Positions 11,501 through 22,221 of a stretch of 64,000 bases of DNA are shown piece by piece. Both the position numbers and the translations under genes were made by a program. Within the stretch, counting starts at the first letter, position 1. Every line of letters starts with the position of its first letter. Source of the stretch: Diphasiastrum complanatum (Eukaryota > Streptophyta > Lycopodiopsida > Lycopodiales > Lycopodiaceae); contig CM055095.1 of the NCBI GenBank assembly GCA_029204225.1, positions 44,171,184 to 44,235,183 of the forward strand, written 5' to 3'. The notes beneath the pieces were generated by a model that did not search any database, had not been told where the DNA came from, and saw nothing but the letters and a program-made list of their open reading frames with translations.

Positions 11501-14500
11501 CCGTTCATTAGCCGATCTTTTATAACAAGATCAACACTTTCCTTCCTCCTTCGCTTAGTGTTCACATAAACTTTGCTGCCAGCTCCAACCTTCAAGAATC
11601 AGAAAAATATGTTAACACTTAACAGGTCTGTAAGATGTCAAACCCTCAAAATCCTATCATACATTGAACATTTGGAAGGAACCCTGTCATACCTCAAATA
11701 AAACAGTGGCTGCAAGTTCAAAAAATGAGCGTGATGATTTTGATAAGCATCCAGGTTTGTCGTCTCTGACACCATCAGCAACAGTTGATCAAACTTGTCT
11801 ACACATCTAAAAATAATAAGGTGAATAAAAAATCTACCTGGGATTTGCTCCTTAAATGTGCAAGAGGAGTAAGGAAATACTACCTGAAGCACCCAGCAAG
11901 GAAGGCCCCCGTATGATCAAGTTCTTTCTCAATAAGCTCCAGCAACTCTTGAAGCACCCCACAATCCCTTGATGCAATGATTCTTCTTAGGTTTAATTGA
12001 GCCCGAAGATAAAGCACCAGCCCATCCTGAGAAAAAAAATGAAAAGCTTCATCAGATTTCTAGTTTCAATATTCTGTAATAATAGAACAGACCAAAAGAT
12101 AACTGCATCCTTCAAACATTGGATGAATTCATCATACAGGGATTACAAGATAGCAATAAAATTCAAAACAAACTGAACATCCTAGATGTGGACAGTAGAA
12201 ACCTTTAGCTCCCAATCGCGTGTTGTCAGCCATGTACGAACCAGGAAATGCCTGAAGCTGGAGTGTATTTTTACAACAGAATCACCTAAATTGAGGCCGT
12301 CATTGATCAATGTAGTATTCACAGCAGCTATAAGTTTCTTTGCTATTCTACCATCATCCCTGCAACCATCCGTAACGACTCTTTCACATTCAATTCGTGG
12401 TTGAATTTATAATAAAATGACAGTTTATGTCGATCTCTTTCAGGAGCATTTGAGTATCAATAATACACAAAAACATGTAGATCTACTCTCCTGAGTGTAA
12501 ACGCATACCTCAGATGTGAAAAAATGTCACAGTATCCATCCACAATATCACTTCTTAAAAGATCAGGTATATCTCCAGGTGGATGTTGAACTAGAGACAG
12601 TAGGGTCAAAGCTAATCTAAAAGCCTCTTCCTTCGTAATAGAATGTTCCGGTGCATCTTTGTGGGCCACTGATTTAACTTTTTCCAGGAAAAAATGGAAA
12701 AGATCTGCAACATCAACTTGCATGGCAGAAACTTGTCAAGAAATCAAAGGCAGAGTTTTAACTGATGGTAGAAATGGTCCATCTATAAGCATTCCTTCAA
12801 GACAAACGCACCAGGTCAATCAAGATTTGAAATTTCACATTGTGAAATCTACAGGGCTTCACCAATAGTGCCCAAACCTCAATTGTGCAAACACTGTTCT
12901 CACCTGTGTATGTCTTTTTGCTCAAGCATAACCGGTACTCTATATCAGGAAGAAGCTGGCAAAGAATTTGACCATAATCCGAAACAAAGCTAGACGCATC
13001 TCGAACCGTCTCAGATAAGTGATGGAATAACTTCTTCATCTTCCGTAAGAGCAACAATTTGTGTCCTGGAGGAAACAACAACGTCATTTCATACACCTAG
13101 GCAAACTCTACTAAGCCTGGCATCCTTCACATTTAGTAGATTCAACATGAAACTGAGAACAGGACGTTGAGTAAAAGGTCTGACTTCTATAAAAAGCACC
13201 AAAAGACACTAAGTCATGCATAGCTATCAAAAAAAATAGCTTATCTACATATGTTGCTAGAAGCACTGATAGGAGGTTGGTTCAAATCACCTGAACGATT
13301 GTGATCTTCAGCTTTCTGTACGAAAGTACGGAGAGTCTTTGACAGAAATGATTTTGGTCCTCGTTTCTTGCTTAAAGCCACTTCCATAGAGATGCATTGG
13401 CAAAGTGCATGCAGAACACCCGGCCACGTTGAAGCTGCAAAAAATGCAAAGCAAGTTCAATTCATGATCACTCCATGGCGGAAACCACTGCTTAAGTTTT
13501 AAGTGTATAATGACTCAAACTTGAAAGCCAGTCACAGAGCCAGTCAAGCAGCAGTAAACAGAAAAAAGTCTCTTTACCCACAAAAGCATAAAATCCGCTG
13601 ATTAGACTGTTGCTCTGAATCAGCAGGATATGTAGTGGAATGCAAATGACCTGTTTAACCTAGCATTATTGTGTGCTAGCTTTCGAATCACTATGTGAAA
13701 TCCAAAAAAGCTAACCTCATGTTCCACCTCAAATAGACTGATTTACTATTTTAAACGTAAGCGCACTAACATTAGATGCAGCCTGCTTCAAAATAGGTCT
13801 TCCTTCTGATATCACAGATATATAGATAATTAGGGAGATACATTAATCTCTTTCAAACAGAGGCAATATAAAGCACAGTGACAAGTTCCATCCAAGATAG
13901 AACTTCAGATTCAATCTTCAGGAGTCAGCATGAACTTTAGCTTCTAGTCCAGCATCTACTGTAAGTGCTGCAACGTGTATACGTAGATTTTATGGTTGGT
14001 TGATCAAAGGCATAATTCCCACATGACTCTTAATTGATTTGAATCGATTCATGATTATTTTTGGAAACTGAAAGAAGCTTCTGCTACCTCAAGTTTACTA
14101 ATTTACTATTAAACATAGGCATGCTAACATTGATTGTAGCCTGATTCAAAACAGGTCTTCCTTCTGATATTGCAGATAAATACATTATTAGGGAGATAGT
14201 AATCTCATTTATAAAAAGTATAACTCACAGCAATACAAGAGAACTGCCCTCTTGTCCAGCACACTGACAAGTGCTATCCAGGATAGAACTTCACACTCAA
14301 TAATTTCGGGCCTCGGCATGGACTTTTAGCTTCTAGTCAAGCATGTACTTTAAGTGCTGCATCGTGTATACATAATTATTAGAATTAATTGATCAAGGGA
14401 ATAATTCCCACACAGGATCCTGTTAAACAAATCAAAAAAAACCCTCAAAATCTATCAGATTTTCAGACAAAGAGTGGGGAAAAGGGGTAAAATCTTCAAA

Positions 14501-16045
14501 CCTCAAAAAAGTTACACATAAGATCGAGATTTGAATCCGGATTTAATTCAAAATCCAAAGATCAAGATTCTTCAAACTATGATCAAGGGCCTCATGTGTG
14601 AGTTTATGAAGAAATTAAGGTGGCATTCCCACTTCTACGACCTAGGAGGCACATGCTTTTCTTTTGAAGCGATTCTTGCCATAACAAATCAAGCCACATA
14701 GCATGATGCACTCCAATGTCCTAAATTGATAATTATCTAGTGTTAGGTTGATGACCCATAATGCTTTTCAATTATTAAAATGTGTAAGTTTAAGAGAGGA
14801 CACCTTTGCTTAGGGTTCATGCTCCATGATAGAGGAGAAGCTTGATTTCCAACACCTAAACCCTAAACCATTTGCATGTGGCATTGCTAGGTAGCGGTAA
14901 ATATGACCACACCTAGTCAAGTGGTAAACCCTAACCCCTAAATCGCCTACCTATATTGCAAAGGCTACGCACTCCTATTTTTCCAATAACTTTCCAAGTG
15001 TGAGAAATTAGTGCATCTAGTGGTTATATCCTATTCAAATTGTTAAAGTCCCACATGGGCCAGGCAGTCAGCGACTTATTCCCCCCGAACATCTAGTAGC
15101 TTCACTAGCAGTAAAAAAGTTATAGTGAGCCCATAAGGGTGAAGCACAAGTTGAAAAATCACCTAAATACTTGTGAAAGTCTCTAAAAAAATTGTTCCCT
15201 TGTGTAAACGTTGAACAAAAATTTTACTTAATCTTTTACCCAAAACGATTGGAGGATGAATGCATCATTCTCTGATATAAATAGATTGACTGAACCAGTC
15301 AAACTTTTATTGTCCATAAAAATGTCAATTATAATACGATAATCTTGTTCAGTCAACTGCTCAGTCGAATTTTGTGGACAGAATTTTTCGTCAAAGTTAA
15401 TATGAACCTGGGGAGACTTCTATGTGTACACTGTATAGATATCATTCTCTAGACGCCTGTGCCTAGCTTTTGTTCTTCATTTCATCAACACCAGTGATTT
15501 TAGGGATGGACGGAAAGGTCAGGGCTTTGTCTGCAGTGAGCCACTGCACAAATGAGCACTTAGAAGAGAAAAAAGCACAAATAAATCGTATAAATATTGA
15601 TTCGATATCCCCTTACAATGTATTCTTTCTTGTTGCTGTAGCAGAACAGTTTGATTATCCAACAATGTGCAAAAGCTTTGATTCCCAACCACTTCCAAAT
15701 AGCTGTTGAGCAATTTCAACCCCTCCTGCAACGAAGAACAAAACGATAATCAACCATAAAAGAGCTCCTTTCACATAATAAGATTAGAACACAATCATAC
15801 CATTATTCCGTTTACAAAAGCTCTTGGTACTGTAATCAATCATGAAAGAAAGGAACATATATAATATCAACATGATGTTTAAGAGAGGTTTATGGAGGCT
15901 CTCAGCATTATATTCTATTGAGAAAGATAAGAACATGATAATATTATGAAAGAGATCAAAGTGAGCATTCACGTACCTCCCGAACTCGAGTTCTGTCGGA
16001 CAGAAGCTTGCTAACAAGCTCCTCCACGTCTTCGATTGTAGTCAT
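8522..16045 (-). CDS. ATM: ATM serine/threonine protein kinase, N-terminal part (12 exons)
   Basis: Twelve minus-strand exons join in frame: 16045-15977, 15725-15617, 13434-13291, 13065-12904, 12704-12509, 12359-12203, 12026-11884, 11765-11693, 11589-11489, 9091-8993, 8854-8798 and 8606-8522. All use GT-AG, total 1,395 nt (465 codons) and contain no stop. ATM is the PI3K-like kinase that senses DNA double-strand breaks. The start MTTIEDVEELVSKLLSDRTR carries the Tel1/ATM N-terminal (TAN) motif at residues 14-26 (L-x3-R-x2-V-R-x3-L, with Val where Glu/Asp is usual). Exon 5 (KEEAFRLALTLLSLVQ, GDIPDLLRSDIVDGY) and exon 6 (AKKLIAAVNTTL, VRTWLTTRDWELK) match Arabidopsis ATM closely. The last exon ends at a good donor (GAG|GTAAATAAG). 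The FAT and kinase domains are not in the window, and a hAT element lies on the side where the gene should continue. I cannot say whether the gene is complete outside the window. Confidence 0.85.
9092..11488 (-). other. ATM intron 9, about 2.4 kb
   Basis: AT-rich DNA between exon 9 (donor TG|GTAAGTT at 11488) and exon 10 (acceptor TTGCAG). It holds an organelle-type tRNA-Tyr fossil (about 11189-11257). A 139-codon plus-strand frame at 9401-9820 has no recognisable domain and is probably chance. The flanking exons share codon phase 2, consistent with correct splicing across it. Confidence 0.6.
11189..11257 (-). tRNA. tRNA-Tyr(GUA)-like fossil of organelle (mitochondrial) type
   Basis: The minus strand reads TGGCCGAGTGATTAAAAGCG, then ACAGACTGTAATTCTG with GTA in the anticodon position (11225-11223), a long variable arm and CATAGGTTCGAA (T arm). 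This matches the class-II layout of plant mitochondrial trnY. The acceptor stem and the end of the T stem have decayed (GGTTCGAAAGACC), so it is a nuclear copy of organelle DNA rather than a working tRNA. It sits in ATM intron 9. Confidence 0.55.
13435..15616 (-). other. ATM intron 2, about 2.2 kb, with a tandem duplication
   Basis: No coding sequence is seen. Two related segments, about 13735-14025 and about 14095-14410, repeat in the same order: TTTACTATT, AACATAGG/AACGTAAG, GGTCTTCCTTCTGATAT, TTAGGGAGATA, GACAAGT, CATCCAAGATAGAACTTCA, TTTAGCTTCTAGTC and GTGCTGCA. The period is about 360 bp with perhaps 70-80% identity. Confidence 0.65.
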
Positions 16046-16420
16046 CCTATCAAGTCACTATGTACGCACGGATGTAGAAAAAGAAGAAGAATAATAAGAA
16101 GAAGGAGGAGGAGAGTGAAGGGAAGAAGCTATCTGACCGCCATCGCATTCATGCACGCAGGAAATCGAGCAGGGGTTCATTTAGGCAGCTAGAAGAAGCT
16201 TTTCTCTCTTTCATTTCCTTTTTTTGTTTACTCGCTCGCTTTCTCGTTCTCTCTCGTCTTATGGAATTTCAACTCGGTCTCTCGCTGGCAAATGGCGCTC
16301 AAAGGGACGATATATATTTAAAGCCCGACCTCGTGGAAACATGGCGACGTGTCAAAATTTGACACGTGGATATTCGTTAATGGCTAAGGATGTAGACGTG
16401 GCACATTCCAATCCAAATGA
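16046..16420 (-). promoter_or_regulatory. ATM upstream region with TATA-like box and ABRE/G-box cluster
   Basis: On the minus strand a TATA-like TTTAAATATATATCG lies at about 16308-16322, some 265 bp before the ATG. Just upstream is a 21-bp interrupted palindrome (16347-16367): arms ACGTGTCAAA and TTTGACACGT around one central A. Each arm carries an ABRE core (ACGTGTC). One arm is part of a CACGTG G-box, and a further ACGTGGC occurs at 16396-16402 (plus strand). Such clusters bind bZIP factors in abscisic-acid and stress responses. The regulatory role here is inferred. Confidence 0.4.
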
Positions 16421-17133
16421 CCCAATGATATTGAATGCAACAATTGTATGATTAATTCAGTAAGTAGCATGTACAAATCAAAAGAATTAGGAGTACAAAA
16501 CAATAGAGGATGCAACTGTGTATTCAAAACTATCTCTGAGTATTTGATTAACTCTGTTTGACACTTCCGCTAATAAGCAGTAAGTGTTTCTAGCAATGTG
16601 CTATATTAATCTTCAGGATCAATATGCAAAAGAAGAACTAAACAAGAAGTTAATCTAGAAAGTGATCAACTATTTATACTATTTATGAATGTCGTTTAGG
16701 CTTATCCAAATGACAGTTGATGACATCTATATGGTCGCAAATCACAATTGGAACTTAGCCACAATGGGTTGTCACTTAGCTAGTTGGGCTTTCCGGAAAT
16801 TACTTGCAAAAATCATTAGGACAAGTCATTAGCTTCAAAACAAGTGGAAACAAGTTTTGTTAACATTCGACAATTTGAACACCTTTGATACTCTTTGTCA
16901 TTGTCGAACCTGATTGTATCTTTGCAAACTGTGTAAAAACATGAGGAAAATTGCAAAACTGGATAGAGGAATGGATGTAGATTAAAGTTTGATTATTTGG
17001 GTATATCCAACAAAATTCTCATCTACTGCCATTGGGTATCCAAAATCCACACATAATTCTATCATCTCTAAGCATTCAATGTGTGACTATGATGGTGTAG
17101 AAAAACATGTCAATAGATGTTGATAGCCTCATG
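16421..17133. other. AT-rich intergenic DNA, nothing recognised
   Basis: Between the ATM upstream region and the 5' LTR of the next copia element. No frame with a recognisable domain and no clear repeat is seen on either strand. Confidence 0.5.
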
Positions 17134-18103
17134 TGTTGGAATTCTAATTCCACTTCAAACCTTTATCCCCCATTTGATCCAGTTGCCACTGTATTGGCTA
17201 CCAGCTATTTTCTTTCAGGTATCCAAGATGTAGTCCTAGACCTGGTTATTAACTCAAAAACCTACTACAGTTGAAGAACCTGTAGCTTTACACACAAGTT
17301 CGAGACAAAGTTTGTGAAGAGTCAACTACATTCGACACCTCACAAATTGAACCATCCTTCAACAATCAACAGTCCCTCAACTTGATAATTCAAAGACCAT
17401 CAAATTAACGATTGTTCACTATTCGAACCTAACGACAAAACTAACGTCTCAAACTATTGTTATTGCTATTGGGTCTTCACGCCCACTTTACTTCATGATC
17501 AGTCCAAGGCTAATGTGTTATACGACAACTACATTATGTACATGTATAAAGTTAGATGCACATAGAGAGTAATACAAGAGAGATGTTATCATAATGTAAT
17601 TATCAAATAGATATACTAATCTATCTGATCTGGAGCTTCAACCCGAATACATTCTTGCTGCTCTTAGCTTAGCATTATTGCTCAACTCTAAGTTGTTCAT
17701 CTAGGCCTGTACATTGATAAGTAAATTTATGTTACAACAATCTCATGTACATTTGCGCATCTTAATTATACTATGTGTTATAAAAATTGGTGTATAATGT
17801 GTGAATATTTTATTGTTATTTCTACTTTCATATTTGTGATAAGAATGCTCATTAATCTCCTTATGTGTTGTATAGAATGAGTCGAAGAGCATAATCATGA
17901 CTGTCCTTGACGCCTTCGAATTCTATATCTATGGTTGTCTTAGACACCTACCGACTCATCGATTAATCGACTGGATCTGTTGTGACAGAAGATCTAACAC
18001 ATTGCTTCTTATTCACTAAGATTTTTGTAGCGCTAACTCAGAGGTCAACTATGTCTCTTGACACTTTGAATTGTAGGCCCACCTCGCACCTCATTTTCCA
18101 ACA
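17134..18103 (+). repeat. 5' LTR of copia family A, about 970 bp
   Basis: Starts TGTTGGAATTC and ends TTTTCCAACA (inverted TGTTGG/CCAACA ends), directly before the primer site TGGTATCAAAGC. Its beginning matches 20876-21003 and its end region resembles fragments at about 54265 and 63340 (phrases like CTTGACACCTT and TGACTCAAT). Confidence 0.75.
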
Positions 18104-18104
18104 G

Positions 18105-18116
18105 TGGTATCAAAGC
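18105..18116 (+). other. Primer binding site of copia family A
   Basis: TGGTATCAAAGC follows the LTR after one base. It is a one-base variant of the common initiator tRNA-Met primer site TGGTATCAGAGC. Confidence 0.75.
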
Positions 18117-18164
18117 TTGTGTTGATTATCATAACCTTTTCGGTTAATTTTTCTTAACAGACAC

Positions 18165-18623
18165 ATGGAGCAATTGTCTTCAGGAATTCGACTCATGGAG
18201 CGATTCAATGGTGTCAACTTTCACATATGGAAGTATCGTATGAAGATGATATTGTTAAAGAAATATTTATGGGATGTGGTTGATGGATCCTCGATCCTAC
18301 CACAACAAGATGGCGATTTTATAGGGAAGTCGAATGATGTTTCTACATTAGACAAGTCGATCGTGCTATACTCGAAGAAGAAGAAACACTCAAAAAAAAT
18401 TGCTATCAATAATTCAAAGTCAGATACACAACCAACACAACAAGAAAATTTAAAACATCAACATGCCAAACTCTTCTACAAGTATTGCAAAAAGAAAGGA
18501 CATGAAATAAAGGACTACAGAATCCTAGTGGTGAAGAACCAGCTGGCTCATACAACAATCACTGATGCTTCAGAAGACAAATCAACCAAAAGCTGTTTAT
18601 GGCCGAATCGAACAATTGTCTAG
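18165..18623 (+). pseudogene. Copia gag with zinc knuckle (family A)
   Basis: A 152-codon frame starts MEQLSSGIRLMERFNGVNFH and contains the copia gag signature FNGVNFHIWKYRMKMIL. A CCHC-like knuckle LFYKYCKKKGHEIKDYRI follows, in which the first and last Cys are changed (Phe and Tyr), so nucleic-acid binding is probably lost. The middle of gag appears deleted: normal copia gag is about twice as long. The 54.5-kb fragment carries a sister copy of the same N-terminus. Confidence 0.7.
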
Positions 18624-18639
18624 ATTCTATCTACTCTAG

Positions 18640-19800
18640 TGTGACACAAGACATGACTTCTAGACGAGATTGGTTTACAAGTTTTTATTCGACACATCAT
18701 GACAACACCATTCATTTTGGAGACGCTAGCTCTCTACAGATCAAAGGGAAATAAACATTTACCATTAGATTCGATGATAGTTCATCTCGATTTTTCTAGA
18801 ATGTTTTATATGTTCCAACCTTGACCAAGAACCTACTATCGGTTAGTTGAATTGCTAATCGAGGCCACACTGTCACGTTCGATGCAGATCAATGCCTCAT
18901 TCGAGACAACAACTCAAATATTATGGTCAAAAGGGTATAGAGATGGTCATCTCTATATATTAAGTCATGAATGTGCACTCTCTCCATAAGAAAAATCTTT
19001 GTCTACACCTTCATCAGACAAGAATATCCTATGGCACAAACTCCTAGGACATTTCCATATAAGAACAATAACTTATATGTTATGCAATAAAATTATCAAA
19101 GACTTAGACATTAACAAGTCCTCATTGAAACAGCTTTGTTAGACTTGAATTCTTGGCAAACATGCAAGGTCAAAATTTCCTAAAGGCCAAGCTCATGGAA
19201 CTAAAGGCATTCTGGATCTTATTCATTGTGATCTATGTGGTCTGATGCAGACCACATCGTGCAATGGATCAATGTACTTCATTACATTTATCGATGATTA
19301 TTCTTGAAGAACTATTGTCATGTTTATCAAGAACAAATCAAAAGCATGTATGTGTTTTCAACAATTTAGACGACTCTCTGAGACTTCAAAAGGAAGAAAG
19401 AATATTGAGCTCTACACATAGATGGAGGGGGAGAGTCCATTCAAATGCAATGAATGACTTTCTAAGTGAATATGGGATCTAGAGGCAGTATTCTTCGAGC
19501 TACACTCCTTAGCAGAATGGAGTAGCCAAAAGAAAGAATCGAACTCTTGTAGACAATCTTGTCTCGATTCATTCCACTTATGCACCTTGTCATTTTTCTT
19601 TCAAGTCGGTCATGATGAACAGTCAAATGTTTGAATATCTACTCGAATCACGCATCCACCAAAGAGGTGTACACCTCAAGCTTTTGGGGCAGTAGTCAAG
19701 GAGCCACTGATTGTTCGTGATGCACTATCATATGTAGATTTTGATAATTGGAAAGTAGCAATGGATAGTGAATACAATTCACTCATCAAGAACTAGACTT
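18640..19800 (+). pseudogene. Copia protease and integrase remnants (family A)
   Basis: Frames with many stops show the retropepsin neighbourhood (SRRDWFTSFYSTHHDNTIHF), the GAG-pre-integrase region (about 18990-19180) and the integrase core (LDLIHCDLCGLMQTT, then GSMYFITFIDDYS, about 19215-19305). A block encoding a QNGVAKRKNRT-like integrase sequence lies at about 19510-19545. Stops and shifts rule out function. Confidence 0.65.
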
Positions 19801-19886
19801 GGACTCTTGTTGAACCATCAATCAAAAGAAAGATAATCAATTGTAAATGGATCTACCAAAGAAAATATAATTTTGATGAATCTGTT

Positions 19887-20618
19887 TTGAAATGGAAGGC
19901 AAGACTTGTAGCCAAAGGCTACTCACAAGTACCAAGTATCAACTATACAGAGACCTTCGGTCCTGTCGTCAAACTTGCATCAATTCGAATCTTATTGGCA
20001 ATTGTAGCAACAGAAGACCTTGAGGTACGTCAGATGGATGTACAAACTGCATTTCTAAATGGTTTTATCCACGAAGATATCTATATGCATCAACCCACAG
20101 GCTACATTGTCAAAGGTTAGGAAGATTCACCAATGGAGCCAGGACTTAAGCTCAGCAAAGACATGTGTCTTTCAACACCCGTTAAGACTTCAGACATGAA
20201 AAGCTATCCATATCAATCTTTTATTGGCTAATGTATGTGATGATGTGCACCAAACCTGATCTGCATATATAGTAAGCACACTTCCTCAGTTCATGTTGAA
20301 TCTAATATTCGAAAACTCAAAAGAGTGATGAAATACATTTAAGCAACAATGAACCAAGTTCTTTGTTATTCTGGTAACTCTGCTACAACACTATGCATAT
20401 TTGGCTATTTTGATTTGAATTGGAGAGGAGACTTAGACACCGAGAAGTCCACTTTCAGATACTGTTTCTATCTATCATCTGCACCAGTTTCCTGGAACAA
20501 CAGAAAACATAGGTCAATCTCACTATCTTTGACCGAAGTTGAATATGTAGCAGCAACACAAGCAACTAAGAAAGCTATCTGGTTGAGGCTTTTTCTACAA
20601 GATTTGAACTTCAAATAG
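19887..20618 (+). pseudogene. Copia reverse transcriptase start and RNase H, RT core deleted (family A)
   Basis: The frame 19887-20120 carries the copia RT N-terminus (ARLVAKGYSQVPSINYTETF, then VRQMDVQTAFLNGFIHEDIY). It stops just before the region that should lead to YADD. RNase H follows in pieces, best at 20349-20618 (VLCYSGNSATTLCIFGYFD, then ISLSLTEVEYVAATQATKKA). The deletion explains why the element is under 4 kb. Confidence 0.8.
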
Positions 20619-20862
20619 AACAATCCGACTACCATCTATTGTGACAACATCAACTGCATTCCTAGATTTCATTATAGGACGAAACACATAAGAATTCAAT
20701 TTCATTTTGTTTGAGAGAAAATAAATTTAGAATGTGTAGAGATGATTTACTGTTCAACAAATCTTATGGTAGCTGATATCTTTACCATGGCCTTCCCTAA
20801 GGATAAACATCTTCTATTCAAGAAGATACTAAATTTAAAGATTATCTAAATGTTTGAAGTCG

Positions 20863-20875
20863 AATTAAGGGGGAG
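20863..20875 (+). other. Polypurine tract of copia family A
   Basis: AATTAAGGGGGAG sits directly before the 3' LTR start TGTTAGAATTC and would prime plus-strand DNA synthesis. Confidence 0.7.
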
Positions 20876-21003
20876 TGTTAGAATTCTAATTCCACTTCAA
20901 ACCTTTGTATCCCATTCGATTTAGCTGCCAATGTATTAGCTACCAACAATTTTCTTTAGGTATCCACGACAGAGTCCTAGACCTGGGTATTTACTTAAGA
21001 ACC
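20876..21003 (+). repeat. Truncated 3' LTR of copia family A
   Basis: Matches the first about 130 bp of the 5' LTR (17134 onward) through CCTAGACCTGGGTATT, then breaks off where a different TGTTGGAGG sequence starts. Confidence 0.75.
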
Positions 21004-21004
21004 T

Positions 21005-21502
21005 TGTTGGAGGATTTGCAAATTCCAAGGCAACCCTAACCATAGTTAATAAGTGAGAGGGATTTGGCACCCTGCATGTGTACATCCAACCCGATGATCA
21101 CATAGTTATTTGATTAGTTAAAAGTCAATAAAAGGATTTTAGGCCTTTTTGCGGAACTTTTAATATTGCAAGGCCTAATAGTCAAGTTAGTGAATAAAAA
21201 AGGCTCCCCCCAAAATTCGAATTTCAAATAATAAGGGAGGTGGAGATTGGCCAATAGGATGAGGCCAAAGCCCTAAAATCCACTATATATAGTGGTGGTT
21301 TCGAGTTATTTTGTACATTCACTCTTCATTTCAATAAAGCAGGTGGATCCTCTTTCAAATGGATATGGAATGTCCTTTCTCTCCTTTTTCCCCTCTCTAT
21401 CTCTCATGTTTTCTTTGGATTTGCTAATTGTTGGATTTGATGTTTGTTATTGAGTAGTGGGTTGGATCTAGCTCAATGTCGACCAAGAAAATGTCATCAA
21501 CA
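21005..21502 (+). repeat. Solo-LTR-like sequence, about 498 bp
   Basis: Begins TGTTGGAGGATT and ends GTCATCAACA. Inside are a TATA element in a 16-bp perfect palindrome (CCACTATATATAGTGG, 21280-21295) and, about 50 bp on, TTTCAATAAAGCAGG with a poly(A) signal. This is the promoter/R-region layout of an LTR. No internal region or primer site follows and no target-site duplication was found, so it may be a solo LTR or a fragment. Confidence 0.4.
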
Positions 21503-22221
21503 TGAACAAGCAAAATGAAAACTCAAATACGGTTGAATAAATAAATAAAAGGAAAGATCGACACTTCAATAATCGTATATGTCCATATGTTGGTGTTTAA
21601 GACACTTCAATAATCATATATTTCCATATGTTGGTGTTTAAGACATGTCTAAAGCAACACAAAAAAATCATGCATATGGGGAATTCTTTTGATGACTGCA
21701 AGTATCAAAGCTCTAATGTATCAAAATGGCAACCTTAAAGAACAGTTTAAAAATATATGCAAAATCAAGCCACTATAACCTATGCTTCCATCCTTGCTCT
21801 GACTTTTTCTTGTTATTCATTCTTATGGGCTTTTTTTCACATGAATCTTGAACCTATGACATTCAAGAGCATTGTTGGTTCTCAAAGATATCAAAAGCTT
21901 TATATTAATCTTTTATAGGAAATTTATAAATGACATGCTACATTCAAATGATTGTTAAGAATTTGTCCCCCAGGCATAAACCATGATTAGAGATGAACCC
22001 TAAAGATTGGTCGGCGAGTGTTCCTTTTTGGTCTTGTTGATAGCTTTTTTTTATGATACTTGTTCCAATTGAGATGAATTTGATAATCTTGTCCAATCAT
22101 ATGCCATCAAAGAAGAGCTACCAAGTTTGGAGGCCTTACAAGGTGTACTTATTGCTGAAGAGTGTAGACAAGAAAACAAGCTCGTGAGGATGGAGAATTT
22201 GAGACTTATACCCCTGACTGT
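21503..22221. other. AT-rich DNA, possibly 5' flank of the Penelope-like element
   Basis: No coding domain is seen. One local direct repeat, GACACTTCAATAATC(G/A)TATAT...CCATATGTTGGTGTTTAA, occurs twice (about 21560-21601 and 21602-21643). Confidence 0.4.

Larger units (their letters stand above)
17134..21003 (+). mobile_element. Ty1/copia retrotransposon, inactive, RT-deleted (family A)
   Basis: The element has a 5' LTR (17134-18103), primer site (18105-18116), gag, protease, integrase, part of RT, RNase H, a polypurine tract (about 20863-20875) and the first about 128 bp of the 3' LTR (20876-21003). The two LTR starts align well (both run TTCTAATTCCACTTCAAACC...). Many stops interrupt pol. 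At about 20120 the RT jumps from TGYIVKG straight to EDSPMEPGLKLSK, so the catalytic YADD block is gone. The 3' LTR is cut off where another LTR-like sequence begins at 21005. Further pieces of this family occur at 27.1, 54.3 and 63.3 kb. Confidence 0.85.

Noticed and set aside
11150-11569. 139-codon plus-strand frame in the ATM region
   Set aside because: It runs antisense through ATM exon 9 and the tRNA-Tyr fossil; no recognisable protein.
14860-14945. CCCTAAACC/CCCTAACCCCTAA stretches as interstitial telomeric repeats
   Set aside because: Only one to two imperfect units at each place, which is expected by chance in AT-rich DNA.
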